From Acidobacteriota bacterium (GTDB lineage: Bacteria; Acidobacteriota; Thermoanaerobaculia; Multivoradales; JAHEKO01): a stretch of 55,894 nucleotides of DNA. A program made the translations under genes and the position numbers. A model generated the notes under the pieces. The model was not told the DNA's origin and made no database searches. It worked only from the letters and a program-made list of their open reading frames with translations. Below are positions 33,886-43,301 of this stretch, in pieces. The DNA lies in contig JADFQD010000007.1 in the NCBI GenBank assembly GCA_022561975.1, forward strand, positions 1-55,894, written 5' to 3'. How positions within the stretch are numbered: position 1 is the stretch's first letter; each line of letters begins with the position of its first letter.

Positions 33886-35643
33886 TGCCGTCACCCGCAC
33901 GACCTCCTGATACGAAGTCGCGCCGCTCGACAGTTTGCGCAGCGCCGATTGACGCAGTGAACGCATGCCGTTCTTGATCGCTTCGCGTTTGATCCGCGAA
34001 GCATCGGCGCCTTCCAGAATCAAGGCCTGAATCGCATCGTCTACCGGCAGAACCTCGAAGATCGCGGTGCGTCCGAAGTGGCCGGTCCCACGGCATTCCG
34101 CACAACCGTCGCCTATTTTTACCTTGATCTGCTTGCCCTCTGGAACCGCCAGTCGAAGAGACTTGGTCTCGAGGGCACTCAGCACATGTTCCGTCGAGCA
34201 ATGCGGACAGATCTTTCTCACCAAGCGTTGCGCGACAATACCGACCAGCGTGGACGAAATAAGATACGGCTCTACCTCGAGATCGACGAGCCGCGTGACC
34301 GAGGCCGCCGCGTCGTTGGTGTGCAGGGTCGAAAACACCAAGTGGCCGGTCAGGGCTGCCTGTACCGCGTACTGAGCGGTCTCGGCGTCACGGATCTCTC
34401 CGACCATGATGACATCCGGATCTTGGCGCAGAATATGGCGCAGCGCCGTGGCGAACCCGATGCCCGCCCGGTTCTGAACCGCCGTCTGATTGAACTCCTC
34501 GTCCACCATCTCGATCGGGTCCTCGATAGTGGTCACGTTCAGTTCACGGCTGGCTATCGTCTTGAGCGCCGAATAGAGCGTTGTGGTTTTGCCCGAGCCG
34601 GTCGGCCCGGTCACCAGAACAATCCCGTGAGGGCGGGTGATGAAATCGTTGAAATGATCGAGTTCGTCGGTGAAGAAACCGAGATTTTCCAAGTCTTGGC
34701 TCAAAACCTCGGGATCGAAAATTCGCAGCACCACTTTTTCGCCGAAAACAACCGGCAGAGTCGATACCCTCAACTCGATCTCGAGACCACCGCGAGTGGT
34801 CTTGACACGGCCGTCCTGAGGGCGCCGCTTCTCCGCGATATCGAGTCGTGACATGGTCTTGATCCGGTTGACGACCGCCTTGTGCACCACCTTCGGGAGG
34901 GTCTGAATGTCGTGCAGAACGCCATCGATCCGAAACCGAATGAGCGACACGTCGCGCTTCGGCTCGATGTGGATATCGCTCGCGCGTGTGTCGTACGCGT
35001 GCTGAAGCATGAACTCGACCGCGTTGATGACGTGCTTGTCGCTCGACTCGATCTCGGCCGAGCTGCGCATCTTGACCAGTTGTTCGAGATTTCCGAGATC
35101 GAATCCGGCCTGGAGATCGTCTTCGGCGCGCTTGATCGAGTGCCTCAACCCATAGAATTCATTGATCGCGCGCAGAATCTCTCGCTCCGATGCCACCAGG
35201 ATCTCGAGTTCGCGACCGACGATTCTTCGGTAGGAGTCGATCGCCTCGATGTCGAAGGGATCGGCGCACGCTACCTGGAGCCGCCCCTTCGACAACCCCA
35301 GCGGCAGCATGCGATGGCGCTTGGCAAACGGCCGCGACATCCGAGCTTCGATGAAATCGGCGTTCAACTCGAGTGGATCGATGCGAACGAACTCGACGCC
35401 GGCGTCGTTCGCGATCGCGCGCGCGATATCCATCTCGCCGATCGTTCGCTCGGGGTCCTCACGACTTGGAAAACTCATCGCTTCCACGACGTCATAGGCG
35501 GGCGCCTGCTGCTCGAAGGCGCGCGCGTTGCCCGGCCTTACCGGCAAGAGCTTCGCCTCGCGCTGGACCTCCTTGCCCTGCGTTTCCGTCAGAACCCCCT
35601 GGCGGACCAGGATCTCGGCGATCAACTCTGGATTGAGCGTCAT
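33880..35643 (-). CDS. GspE/PilB-type secretion or pilus assembly ATPase, complete
   Basis: This 587-residue hexameric ATPase drives type II secretion or type IV pilus extension from the cytoplasmic face. ATG at 35643 is the conventional start; the open frame extends further upstream without support. The N-terminal MshEN-like domain (SRPFAKRHRMLPLGL) precedes the core. Walker A is GPTGSGKT (residues about 346-353); the Asp box (EDPIEM), Walker B (DPDVIMVGEIRDAETA) and His box (TGHLVFSTLHTNDA) follow. The zinc motif is CPHC...CAEC. No pilus or secretion neighbour is adjacent; tsaD lies upstream on the same strand. The stop codon lies in the 33859-33885 repeat arm. Confidence 0.92.
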   Translation of the reverse strand: MTLNPELIAEILVRQGVLTETQGKEVQREAKLLPVRPGNARAFEQQAPAYDVVEAMSFPSREDPERTIGEMDIARAIANDAGVEFVRIDPLELNADFIEARMSRPFAKRHRMLPLGLSKGRLQVACADPFDIEAIDSYRRIVGRELEILVASEREILRAINEFYGLRHSIKRAEDDLQAGFDLGNLEQLVKMRSSAEIESSDKHVINAVEFMLQHAYDTRASDIHIEPKRDVSLIRFRIDGVLHDIQTLPKVVHKAVVNRIKTMSRLDIAEKRRPQDGRVKTTRGGLEIELRVSTLPVVFGEKVVLRIFDPEVLSQDLENLGFFTDELDHFNDFITRPHGIVLVTGPTGSGKTTTLYSALKTIASRELNVTTIEDPIEMVDEEFNQTAVQNRAGIGFATALRHILRQDPDVIMVGEIRDAETAQYAVQAALTGHLVFSTLHTNDAAASVTRLVDLEVEPYLISSTLVGIVAQRLVRKICPHCSTEHVLSALETKSLRLAVPEGKQIKVKIGDGCAECRGTGHFGRTAIFEVLPVDDAIQALILEGADASRIKREAIKNGMRSLRQSALRKLSSGATSYQEVVRVTAL

Positions 35644-35683
35644 CTTTCCCAATGTAACAAAACAGCGACTCCGAAGAAGCGCT

Positions 35684-36775
35684 TCACGGCGAGCCCAAGG
35701 GCAAACGGCTCGCAGCTTCGACTGTCGAGAAGTCTCCGCGGTCGCCGGCGAGAAGCCGCTTGCCGGCGGCATGGGCGATCATCGCGGCATTGTCTCCGGA
35801 AAACGTCAAGGCGACCAGGCGAAGATCCACGGCCCGCTCGGCGGCCCAGTCCGGCAAACTCCTTCTCAGCAGCCGGTTGGCCGCGGCACCGCCGGAAACC
35901 GCGAGGGTTTCGAAGGTCTCCTGCCGAAACAGACGATCGAGGCGGTTCAGGATCTGGCCGACGGCCGCCTCGCGAAAGCCGGCCAGAACGGCGCGGACAC
36001 CATCGGTCCGAACCAGCTCGTCCGCCGGCAGTTCGCTCGGTCCGCTCACGGCGCTGTCAGATACCCGGGCGAGTACTCGGTCGAGCGCGCGCAGTGTTTG
36101 AGTCTTGAGCCCCGAAAAGGAGAAGTCGAGACTGCCGTCGCGGCAGCGCGCGATTGAAAACCGCTGGCCCGACTCGGCCCAGCCTTCGGCGATTTCATCG
36201 ACCCGCGGTCCCTGCGGATAGAGCAATCCGAGACGCTTGCCGACCTTGTCAAAGACCTCGCCCATGGCATCGTCCCGAGTCTCGGCCAGGGTCGTGATGT
36301 CGCCGTTCGCGACGCGGTAGAGCGCCGTGTGCCCACCCGACACGACCAGCGCCACGAAACGCTCGGGCGCAACATCCGCAACCTGCCCGGTCGGCTTCAG
36401 GAACGGCGAATAGAGGTGCCCTTCCAGATGATGAACGCCGTAGAACGGTTTCTCGAGGCCGCGGGCGAGCGCCTTTCCCAAAGACAAACCGACCAGCAGC
36501 GAACCGATCAGGCCTGGAGCGCGCGTCGCGGCCACGGCATCCACCGTTTCGAGATCCAGGTCGGCCCGACGCAGGGCTTCGGCCAGTACCGCCGGCCAGT
36601 TTCTGAGGTGCTCTCGCGACGCGATTTCCGGAACCACGCCGCCATAGGGCCGGTGCTCATCGAGTTGACTCGAGACAACCGACGACAACACCTTGCCGGC
36701 GGTATCGACCACCGCACACGCGGTATCGTCACACGAGGTCTCGATACCGAGAATCAGGCCTTCGAAGCTCGTCAT
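35684..36775 (-). CDS. tsaD: tRNA N6-threonylcarbamoyladenosine transferase TsaD
   Basis: This 363-residue enzyme transfers the threonylcarbamoyl group to A37 of ANN-decoding tRNAs, in complex with TsaB and TsaE. ATG at 36775 is chosen because the conserved opening GLILGIETSCDDT follows five residues later. The iron-binding histidines are H116 and H120 in HHLEGHLYSPF; the ATP-binding SGGHTALY and the C-terminal SGGAAANRLLRR and FSGDNAAMIAHAA segments are intact. It is divergent from gap, with 65 bases between the starts, and precedes the GspE/PilB gene by 40 bases. Confidence 0.95.
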   Translation of the reverse strand: MTSFEGLILGIETSCDDTACAVVDTAGKVLSSVVSSQLDEHRPYGGVVPEIASREHLRNWPAVLAEALRRADLDLETVDAVAATRAPGLIGSLLVGLSLGKALARGLEKPFYGVHHLEGHLYSPFLKPTGQVADVAPERFVALVVSGGHTALYRVANGDITTLAETRDDAMGEVFDKVGKRLGLLYPQGPRVDEIAEGWAESGQRFSIARCRDGSLDFSFSGLKTQTLRALDRVLARVSDSAVSGPSELPADELVRTDGVRAVLAGFREAAVGQILNRLDRLFRQETFETLAVSGGAAANRLLRRSLPDWAAERAVDLRLVALTFSGDNAAMIAHAAGKRLLAGDRGDFSTVEAASRLPLGSP

Positions 36776-36840
36776 CGCGATATCAATTGTAACTCCGGCA
36801 CCTTGATAGAATTTCGCCTCGCTTCGGAAGCCCACTTCCC

Positions 36841-37857
36841 ATGCCGTTACCTTTTGCCATCAACGGCCTCGGCCGCATCGGACGCGCCCTGCTGCGGATT
36901 GCTGCCCAGCGCGACACGATCGCACTGGTCGCCGCCAATGACCTTGCGCCGGCCGATCAGCTCGCACATTTAGTGGCACATGACACGCTCCACGGCGCCT
37001 TCGACGGCACCGTCGCCGCGGACGACGGCGCCATGGTCGTCAATGGTCACAGGATCGTGGTTTTCGGAGAGGCCGAGCCCGCGAGGGTTCCGTGGCCTGA
37101 CACCGACGCCCGCGTTGTGGTTGATGCAACCGGCAGATGTTTGACCCGCGAGTGCGCCGAATCTCATTGCCGCGGACAGGTGGAGAAGGTCATCGTGTCG
37201 GCCAACGCCAGGGGGATGGATTTGACTCTGTGCCCCGGTGTCAACCATGGTGCCTATGACCCTCAACGACACCGGCTGTTGAGCGGCGCTTCATGCACGA
37301 CCAACTGTATCGCTCCGATCGCCTTCCTGCTCAACCGGGAGTATGGCCTCCGCCGAGCGATGCTCAACACCGTGCACAGCTACAACAACGACCAGCGGCT
37401 CCTCGAATCAGCGCATTCCGACCCGCGCCGCGCGCGCGCGGCGGCACTCAACATGATCCCGACTTCGACCAGCGCGGTCGAGGCCCTTGGCCGTGTTCTC
37501 CCCGAGCTCGCCGGAAGGATCGAGGGCTTCGCGATTCGGGTCCCCACTCCCAACGTGTCATTGATTGATCTGGTCGCCGAACTCGAACGGTGCCCCACGG
37601 TCGCGGAGATCAACCAGCTCTTCGAGACCGCCGCCGGAGGCGAGCTGGCGGGAGTCCTCGCAACGACACGCGACGAGTTGGTTTCCTCCGACTTCATGGG
37701 CGATCCTCACTCGGCAATAGTCGATCTATCTTTGACCCAAAGCGTTGGGCGGAATGGAAACGGCGCGCTCTACCGGGTCGTCGCCTGGTACGACAACGAA
37801 TGGGGGCACGCCTCCCGCCTGGCGGATATTCTCGAGCTCATCGCAGAGCGCGGCTAG
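36841..37857 (+). CDS. gap: Glyceraldehyde-3-phosphate dehydrogenase, type I
   Basis: This 338-residue enzyme oxidises glyceraldehyde-3-phosphate in glycolysis, or the reverse in gluconeogenesis. The NAD-binding opening FAINGLGRIGRALLR, the catalytic cysteine C152 in SGASCTTNC, the partner H179 in NTVHSYNNDQ and the closing WYDNEWGHASRL are present. It heads the gap-pgk-tpiA-secG block; pgk starts 28 bases after its stop. The intergenic region with tsaD contains a TAGAAT box at 36807-36812 that could be a promoter -10 element, but the -35 is unclear. Confidence 0.96.
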   Translation: MPLPFAINGLGRIGRALLRIAAQRDTIALVAANDLAPADQLAHLVAHDTLHGAFDGTVAADDGAMVVNGHRIVVFGEAEPARVPWPDTDARVVVDATGRCLTRECAESHCRGQVEKVIVSANARGMDLTLCPGVNHGAYDPQRHRLLSGASCTTNCIAPIAFLLNREYGLRRAMLNTVHSYNNDQRLLESAHSDPRRARAAALNMIPTSTSAVEALGRVLPELAGRIEGFAIRVPTPNVSLIDLVAELERCPTVAEINQLFETAAGGELAGVLATTRDELVSSDFMGDPHSAIVDLSLTQSVGRNGNGALYRVVAWYDNEWGHASRLADILELIAERG

Positions 37858-37885
37858 CTCGTTAGCCGCGCAACTCTCGACAACC

Positions 37886-39079
37886 ATGTCCCGACTCCCA
37901 ACACTCGACGATCTCGGACCGATCAAAGGCCGCATCGGCTTGGTTCGGGTCGACTTCAACGTACCCTTGGTCAACGGCCGAGTTGCGGATGACACTCGCA
38001 TTCGCGCGGCGCTACCAACTCTGAACGAGCTGCGCCAGCGCGGCGCGCGCCTGGTGCTCATGTCACACTGCGGCCGCCCCGAGGGCGCGCCCGACCCGGC
38101 CTTGAGCCTCGAGCCGGTCGCCCGTCACCTAGCGGGCATCCTGGATGTGCCGGTGCCGTTCGTGCCCCAAACCGTCGGAGCCGAAGCCTCGAAAATCGTG
38201 GCAGCACTGCCTGCGGGCGGAGTCGCGATGCTCGAAAATTTGCGGTTTTCCGCCGGTGAGACATCGAACGACCCGGATTTCTCGGCGGCGCTCGCCGCAC
38301 TCGGCCATTTCTACGTCAACGACGCCTTCGGCACCGCCCATCGCGCGCACGCTTCGGTGCTCGGTGTTGCCGAGCACTTCGAAGAGAGCGTTGGCGGGCG
38401 ACTGCTCGAACTCGAGATCCGAGCCTTGAGCGCACTCCTCGATAGTCCCCGCCGACCGTTCGTCGGAATTATCGGAGGTGCCAAAATCGAGGGCAAGATC
38501 GAAACCTTGGTCAACCTCATGCCGAGACTCGACGCCTTGGCGGTCGGCGGTGGCATGGCCAACACGTTTCTGACCGCGCAGGGCTTTAATCTCGCCCAAT
38601 CCCTGGTCGAGCACGGAAGCCTGGACCTGGCACACGATCTGATCGAACAGGCCGAGGCGTCGCATACCGACCTTTTGCTGCCACCCGACTTGGTGATCAC
38701 CGACGATCTCGACCACCCACGCCGGATCGAAACGGTATCGCCAGACAAGGTTCCCGAGAAAACCAGGGCCGTCGACGTCGGGCCCGCTACTTGTGAGGCG
38801 ATCCGTGAATTGATTTCGGACGCGGGCACCGTCTTTTGGAACGGTCCTCTGGGCGTGTTCGAGACGCCGCCCTTTGACGCCGCCACGCTCGCAACGGCAC
38901 GCGCGCTCGGCGCATGTCCGGGCTGGACGGTCATCGGCGGCGGCGAGACCGTAGCGGCTGCCCGGCGCGCCGGCGTACTCGACGCGCTCGGTCACGTCTC
39001 CACCGGCGGAGGCGCTTCGCTCGAGCTTTTGGCCGGCAAGCCGTTGCCCGGCGTAGCCATTCTGAGGAAATCCAAGTGA
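37886..39079 (+). CDS. pgk: Phosphoglycerate kinase
   Basis: This 397-residue kinase transfers phosphate between 1,3-bisphosphoglycerate and ADP. ATG at 37886 is chosen from homology of the start (LPTLDDLGPIKGRIGLVRVDFNVPL); the frame is open further upstream but overlaps gap. Substrate-binding elements VRVDFNVP, LMSHCGRPEG, NDAFGTAHRAHAS and the C-terminal nucleotide loop GGGETVAAARRAG with STGGGASLELL are intact. The stop overlaps the GTG start of tpiA (GTGA), showing tight coupling. Confidence 0.96.
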   Translation: MSRLPTLDDLGPIKGRIGLVRVDFNVPLVNGRVADDTRIRAALPTLNELRQRGARLVLMSHCGRPEGAPDPALSLEPVARHLAGILDVPVPFVPQTVGAEASKIVAALPAGGVAMLENLRFSAGETSNDPDFSAALAALGHFYVNDAFGTAHRAHASVLGVAEHFEESVGGRLLELEIRALSALLDSPRRPFVGIIGGAKIEGKIETLVNLMPRLDALAVGGGMANTFLTAQGFNLAQSLVEHGSLDLAHDLIEQAEASHTDLLLPPDLVITDDLDHPRRIETVSPDKVPEKTRAVDVGPATCEAIRELISDAGTVFWNGPLGVFETPPFDAATLATARALGACPGWTVIGGGETVAAARRAGVLDALGHVSTGGGASLELLAGKPLPGVAILRKSK

Positions 39080-39831
39080 GCGCAATTCAAAGACGGCCTC
39101 TGTTCGGGGGCAATTGGAAAATGCACAAGGTAACCGCCGACGCCGAGGCCTATTGCGCGAAGTTGCCCGGCCTCGTCGGTGAGAGTTCCGCCGAGATCGT
39201 GATCTTTCCGCCGGCTCCCCTTTTGCGCTCGGTGAGCGCCGCTCTTCGCGGCAGCTCGATCGCCGTGGGCGGACAGGACATTCATCCCGACTCCGCCGGA
39301 GCCTTCACCGGCGACGTCTCCGCCGTTCAGCTCGTCGACGCCGGTTGTCGCTGGGCCCTGTGCGGTCATAGCGAGCGGCGCAGGGACCACGGCGAGACCG
39401 ACGAGTTGATCGCCGGCAAGGGGTTGGCGGCCGTCGCGAGCGGTCTTTCGGCGCTGATCTGCATCGGGGAAAGCGCGGCGGAGCGCGAAGCCGGTCGGGC
39501 CTTCGAAGTGCTCGAGCGTCAGCTTGCCGGGGCCCTCGCCGGCCGTCCGGAGCCGTTCGCCCTCGCCTACGAGCCGGTCTGGGCAATCGGCACCGGCAAG
39601 ACCGCAACTCCCGAGACCGCTCAGGAAACCCATGAATTTATCCGGGACGCGCTCTCCGATCTCATCGGCCAGGCGGCCGCGGCGAGCAAGAGAATCGTCT
39701 ACGGCGGTTCCGTCAACCCCGAAAACGCCGCCTCCCTGATCGCCAAAAGGGACATAGACGGCTTCCTGGTGGGCGGCGCAAGCCTTGACCCCGACCAATT
39801 CTCGGCTATCATCCGCTCCTGCGGTTCGTAA
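39076..39831 (+). CDS. tpiA: Triosephosphate isomerase
   Basis: This 251-residue isomerase interconverts dihydroxyacetone phosphate and glyceraldehyde-3-phosphate. Translation starts at GTG 39076 inside the pgk stop; the conserved FGGNWKMHK follows nine residues later. The catalytic histidine in CGHSERR, the glutamate in AYEPVWAIGTGKTAT and the phosphate-binding YGGSVNPENA and GGASLDP loops are all present. The frame upstream of 39076 belongs to pgk in another phase. Confidence 0.95.
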   Translation: MSAIQRRPLFGGNWKMHKVTADAEAYCAKLPGLVGESSAEIVIFPPAPLLRSVSAALRGSSIAVGGQDIHPDSAGAFTGDVSAVQLVDAGCRWALCGHSERRRDHGETDELIAGKGLAAVASGLSALICIGESAAEREAGRAFEVLERQLAGALAGRPEPFALAYEPVWAIGTGKTATPETAQETHEFIRDALSDLIGQAAAASKRIVYGGSVNPENAASLIAKRDIDGFLVGGASLDPDQFSAIIRSCGS

Positions 39832-39855
39832 GCGCCGCTCCAGGAAGGATTCTCC

Positions 39856-40257
39856 ATGCTCTACATCATCTACACAATTCACATCGTCATCTGCCTCTTC
39901 TTGATCATGGTCGTTCTACTTCAGCAAGGCAGCGGTGCCGATTTATCCGTGTTCGGAGGGGGTGCAACGCAAACCGCCTTCGGCGCTCGTAGTGCTACCA
40001 ACCTTCTGCACAAGCTGACGGTGGCCGGCTTTGTCGGCTTCATTCTGACCACGATTGCTTTCGGCTTTCTCAAAAGCGACAGCAGCGCCAGCTCGGTGAT
40101 GGGCGACGTCGAACAAACACGGCCCTCTGAGGCCGTGCTGGAAGACAGCGCAGAGCAAGCACGCGAGCAATCCGAGGACGCGGTCCCGACGGCGGAACCG
40201 GATGCCGGCAACGGCGAACTGGAATCGGTGCCGAAGCCTGGGTCCGACGGGCCTTGA
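39856..40257 (+). CDS. secG: Preprotein translocase subunit SecG
   Basis: This 133-residue membrane protein supports the SecYE channel. Two membrane segments (YIIYTIHIVICLFLIMVVLLQ and a second after LHKLTVAGFVGFILTTIAFGFL) frame the conserved LLQQGSGADLSVFGGGATQTAFG loop. The C-terminal 50 residues are an acidic, low-complexity tail longer than usual. A good AGGAAGGA ribosome site precedes ATG 39856. It follows tpiA, the classical position of secG. Confidence 0.93.
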   Translation: MLYIIYTIHIVICLFLIMVVLLQQGSGADLSVFGGGATQTAFGARSATNLLHKLTVAGFVGFILTTIAFGFLKSDSSASSVMGDVEQTRPSEAVLEDSAEQAREQSEDAVPTAEPDAGNGELESVPKPGSDGP

Positions 40258-40274
40258 ATACGATTGACAAGCAC

Positions 40275-40359
40275 GCCGAAGTGGCGGAACTGGTAGACGC
40301 GCACGGTTGAGGGCCGTGTGGGGCAACCCGTGCCGGTTCGACTCCGGCCTTCGGCACCA
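40275..40359 (+). tRNA. tRNA-Leu (GAG anticodon)
   Basis: An 85-base tRNA folds with a 7-bp acceptor stem (GCCGAAG with CTTCGGC), a 5-bp anticodon stem (CACGG with CCGTG), a long variable arm typical of leucine tRNA, and an encoded CCA end. The anticodon GAG is at 40309-40311, reading CUC and CUU codons. It lies directly after secG, a common arrangement. Confidence 0.95.
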
Positions 40360-40376
40360 TTTCTCTTTCAAAAAGC

Positions 40377-42578
40377 ATGAGTAGACCCTCGCGGCTGTTC
40401 TCGCCTGCCGTGCTGGGCGGACTCGGTCTTCTCCTCGCAGCAGTAAGTTGCCGGGCTCCGCCGCAGGTCGATACTCCTCTTTTCGACGCGCTGCACCGGC
40501 CCCTGATCCTCACCGAGAGCCAGAATATCGGTTGGCCGGCGTCGAACGAGCCCAATCGCTTTCTGCAGGGCTGGTGGGACGTCGCCACCAAGGGTCCACC
40601 GCGGCTTGTGGCGCTCGAAAGAGCTCGAATACAGGGCGTCAAGCTCGGGGACGCGGGCAAGGCGCTCAGAATCACCGCCAGCATCAAGCCCGAAAGCGGA
40701 GGGTCGTTCGAGGCCCGGGTTTCGGGTCGAAAGTGGAAGAGTTTTCCGCTCGCTCGCCGCATTCAAATTCCAATCCCGAAGAATACCCCCGCCGGACGTT
40801 TCACGGTCGACTTCAGGCTTCCCGACGGCTCCAAGCTCGGTGTTCGCCGGGCCGAGTTCCTCCACCCGCAGCCCGCGGGCGAGGTCACGGTCGAGAGCAA
40901 GACCCTGGTGCAAAGCGGATTCTCGCTGGTCGAAACCGTCCGGCGGCTCGAATCCGCGACCGTCCTGTCGGGTCGATTCCGCCCACCCAGCCCCGCCGCG
41001 GCCGGACAGCATTTTGCCCTCGAGATCGAGCGTAGCGACGGCTCCAAAGAGACCGTCTTCGAATGGAGCGGGGACAGCCGTGACGCCGGAGATTTCGAAA
41101 TCAGTATCGAAGCGAAGGACCCTTGGGTGCGAATCCGCTTCCTGGCTCTTGGCGAAGGCGCTCCCGGACGCTGGTCGGAGCTGACGCTTCGCGCCCGTGA
41201 AACCACCGTCCCCGAATCGGTTCCTGCCCCCTCGCCGCCCAAGGTCGTGATTCTCTACGTCATGGACGCGCTACGCAGCGACTTTGTCGGCCACCTCGGG
41301 GGTCCCAACGGAATCACCCCGACCATCGACAGGCTCGCCGAGCAAGGGGTGACGTTTCGCAAGCACTTCAGCGTTGCGCCGAACACCGTCCCGTCAACCA
41401 AGAGCCTGTTCACGGGTCAAGTATTTCTCTACAAAGGAGGGCACAAATTGACTCCCGAGAGCGGGCCGACCCTGGCCGAACGCTTCTCGAACGCCGGATT
41501 TCGGACCGGCCTGTTCTCGGGCAACGGCAACGTCACCCCGTGGCGCGGCATGGGTCGCGGCTTCGAGAAAATCGCGAGCGGCGTGCTCTGGAAGGGAGAC
41601 GATAGCCGAGCGATCACCGGCTACAACAACAACGCCGAGCGGATTCACGCCGCGGCGCTCCACTGGATCGGGAGGCAGGATCCCAACGACAGCCTCTTTC
41701 TTCACATTCAGGCGATTCATCCCCATAACCCCTACGCTCCGCCCGAGCCGTTTCTGAGCACGTTCGCTCCGGACAACGACTCAAAAATCGACGGGCGCAC
41801 TGCCACGTTGCTCGGAATCCTCTCGCGCAGGATCGAGGTCGACGAGGCGGACCAGGAGAAGCTGCGTGGCCTCTACGCCGGAGGCGCGGCCTACAACGAC
41901 GCTCATATCGAGAGCTTTCTCGAGGCCGTGCTCGAACGCTACCCAAAAGAGGAAGTGCTATTCATTCTGACGTCGGACCACGGCGAAGAGCTTTTCGAAC
42001 ACGGCGGCGTGCTCCACGGCTACACCCTCTACGACGAGATGCTTCATATACCTCTGGTTGCCTGGTGGCCCGGTACCATCCAACCCGGCGCCATCGAGAG
42101 CCTGACCGACAATCTCGATCTCTATAGCTCGATCGCCAACCTCGCGACCCCGGGCGGGCCCATCACCGGTGGTGGCAACTCGCTGTGGCCGTATCTTCTC
42201 AACCGCCGTAGCGGCGAGGCGACGGGTCGCGAGGTTGTCTTCGCCTCCGCCTCGGCGGTGCGCGGCGGCATCTTTATGGCCCGCTCGCCGCGCTACAAAT
42301 TCGTCTACGCGCCCCGGCTCAGCAGTCGCCGCGGAGGCCGCTGGGGCATGGGCCAGGGCAGGGGACGGGGCTACGACGGCGAGTACCTCTTCGACATGGG
42401 CGGGGATCCGGCCGAGATGACCAACTTGGTCGGCGACAACATCCTCGAGGCGGATTGGCTTCAGACCCGGTTGATGGCTTGGATCAAGGCCGGTGAGGCG
42501 CTCGAGGCCGGTGAGGCGCTCGACGAAATGGACGAGGAAACGCGAAACAGCTTACGCGCGCTCGGTTATCTGCAATAA
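40377..42578 (+). CDS. Sulfatase-like alkaline-phosphatase superfamily lipoprotein, non-classical nucleophile
   Basis: This 733-residue protein has a lipoprotein leader ([12 protein letters not shown]), an N-terminal beta-sandwich region of about 280 residues, and a sulfatase-fold domain from about 288. Metal ligands are visible in [12 protein letters not shown] (D297), and [12 protein letters not shown]. At the nucleophile position the classical CxPxR or SxPxR is replaced by T337-V-P-S-T: neither the formylglycine cysteine or serine nor the arginine is present. It may use threonine directly, as in phosphoethanolamine-type transferases and phosphatases of the superfamily. The C-terminal tail contains an 18-base tandem duplication. 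It starts 17 bases after tRNA-Leu. Confidence 0.78.
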   Translation: MSRPSRLFSPAVLGGLGLLLAAVSCRAPPQVDTPLFDALHRPLILTESQNIGWPASNEPNRFLQGWWDVATKGPPRLVALERARIQGVKLGDAGKALRITASIKPESGGSFEARVSGRKWKSFPLARRIQIPIPKNTPAGRFTVDFRLPDGSKLGVRRAEFLHPQPAGEVTVESKTLVQSGFSLVETVRRLESATVLSGRFRPPSPAAAGQHFALEIERSDGSKETVFEWSGDSRDAGDFEISIEAKDPWVRIRFLALGEGAPGRWSELTLRARETTVPESVPAPSPPKVVILYVMDALRSDFVGHLGGPNGITPTIDRLAEQGVTFRKHFSVAPNTVPSTKSLFTGQVFLYKGGHKLTPESGPTLAERFSNAGFRTGLFSGNGNVTPWRGMGRGFEKIASGVLWKGDDSRAITGYNNNAERIHAAALHWIGRQDPNDSLFLHIQAIHPHNPYAPPEPFLSTFAPDNDSKIDGRTATLLGILSRRIEVDEADQEKLRGLYAGGAAYNDAHIESFLEAVLERYPKEEVLFILTSDHGEELFEHGGVLHGYTLYDEMLHIPLVAWWPGTIQPGAIESLTDNLDLYSSIANLATPGGPITGGGNSLWPYLLNRRSGEATGREVVFASASAVRGGIFMARSPRYKFVYAPRLSSRRGGRWGMGQGRGRGYDGEYLFDMGGDPAEMTNLVGDNILEADWLQTRLMAWIKAGEALEAGEALDEMDEETRNSLRALGYLQ
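42488..42523 (+). repeat. 18-bp perfect tandem duplication in the sulfatase-like gene
   Basis: Two perfect copies of GGCCGGTGAGGCGCTCGA lie end to end and give the peptide repeat [12 protein letters not shown] near the C-terminus. The duplication keeps the frame. Confidence 0.85.
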
Positions 42579-42629
42579 GCGGAAGCCCTTTGGCACTCCT
42601 CCGGCGAACTTCGATACAGTCTCCCTCTA

Positions 42630-43250
42630 ATGACAGACGAAACGCAAAACACTGCGCAAGCCGCAGCAGCGGAAACCTCGAACGAACCGAAGGCGACAGC
42701 CGCCTTACCTGCCGCCGAACCGGCCACGAAAAAGCCGGCGCCTCCACCCCCCCGTGAGCTTCCGAATCTCGAGGGCATCGCTCGCTGGGCCCAGGGCGAG
42801 GACTACCCCCTCCTCGGTGTGCTCTTCGAAAACTTGCCCTTGCCCAAGTTCGACATCCTGGTCATGCAAATCAAAAAGGCGGAGTTGCTTCCTCAGCACT
42901 GGCAGGTCATCAGCTCACATCAAGTGCCGGAGGGCCTACGCTTCAATGATCTCTATGAGGCCGGTAAGCTCCGCCTTCAATATCGCGACCAGGAGATTTC
43001 TCGGCGCAGACTCGGTGCGCTCGAGGTCGCCTGGGAAGAACTTCGCGGCAAGGCGCCGTCCCTGTGGAACGCTTCGGACGTTTTTGCCGCGCTGCGCCGA
43101 ATCATTCAGAAGAAACGGGAGGTTGATTTCTACGATCTCCTGACCGCGGTGCGCGACGTTTGGAGCAACCTCTCGTTACCCCACGGCCGCGAGCAGCTCG
43201 AAGTGCTTTGGGGTTGCCTCGAGTTCGTGCGCAAGAAAACCAAGAAGTAG
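42630..43250 (+). CDS. Unknown cytoplasmic protein, Ala/Pro-rich N-terminus
   Basis: I do not recognise this 206-residue protein. Residues 1-45 are low-complexity (Ala, Thr, Pro, Lys) and probably disordered. From about 45 on it is a mostly helical domain with several Trp, Leu and charged residues (GIARWAQGEDYPLLGVLFENLP, DLYEAGKLRLQYRDQEISRRRLGALE, VRDVWSNLSLPHGREQLEVLWG). There is no signal peptide and no membrane segment. Codon use and GC pattern match the neighbours. It is 51 bases after the sulfatase-like gene and ends at a clear hairpin at 43254. Confidence 0.7.
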   Translation: MTDETQNTAQAAAAETSNEPKATAALPAAEPATKKPAPPPPRELPNLEGIARWAQGEDYPLLGVLFENLPLPKFDILVMQIKKAELLPQHWQVISSHQVPEGLRFNDLYEAGKLRLQYRDQEISRRRLGALEVAWEELRGKAPSLWNASDVFAALRRIIQKKREVDFYDLLTAVRDVWSNLSLPHGREQLEVLWGCLEFVRKKTKK

Positions 43251-43253
43251 CTC

Positions 43254-43278
43254 GGGGACACTATTCCTTGGTGTCCCC
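43254..43278. terminator. Strong hairpin between convergent genes
   Basis: GGGGACAC at 43254-43261 and GTGTCCCC at 43271-43278 form a perfect 8-bp stem with a 9-base loop, immediately after the stop of the unknown gene and facing the cyclophilin stop. There is no long T-run, but the position suits a two-way transcription end. The GGGGACA arm also resembles the repeat at 5303. Confidence 0.55.
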
Positions 43279-43301
43279 CCTCCCAACTGGTTTTCGAAGC
43301 C

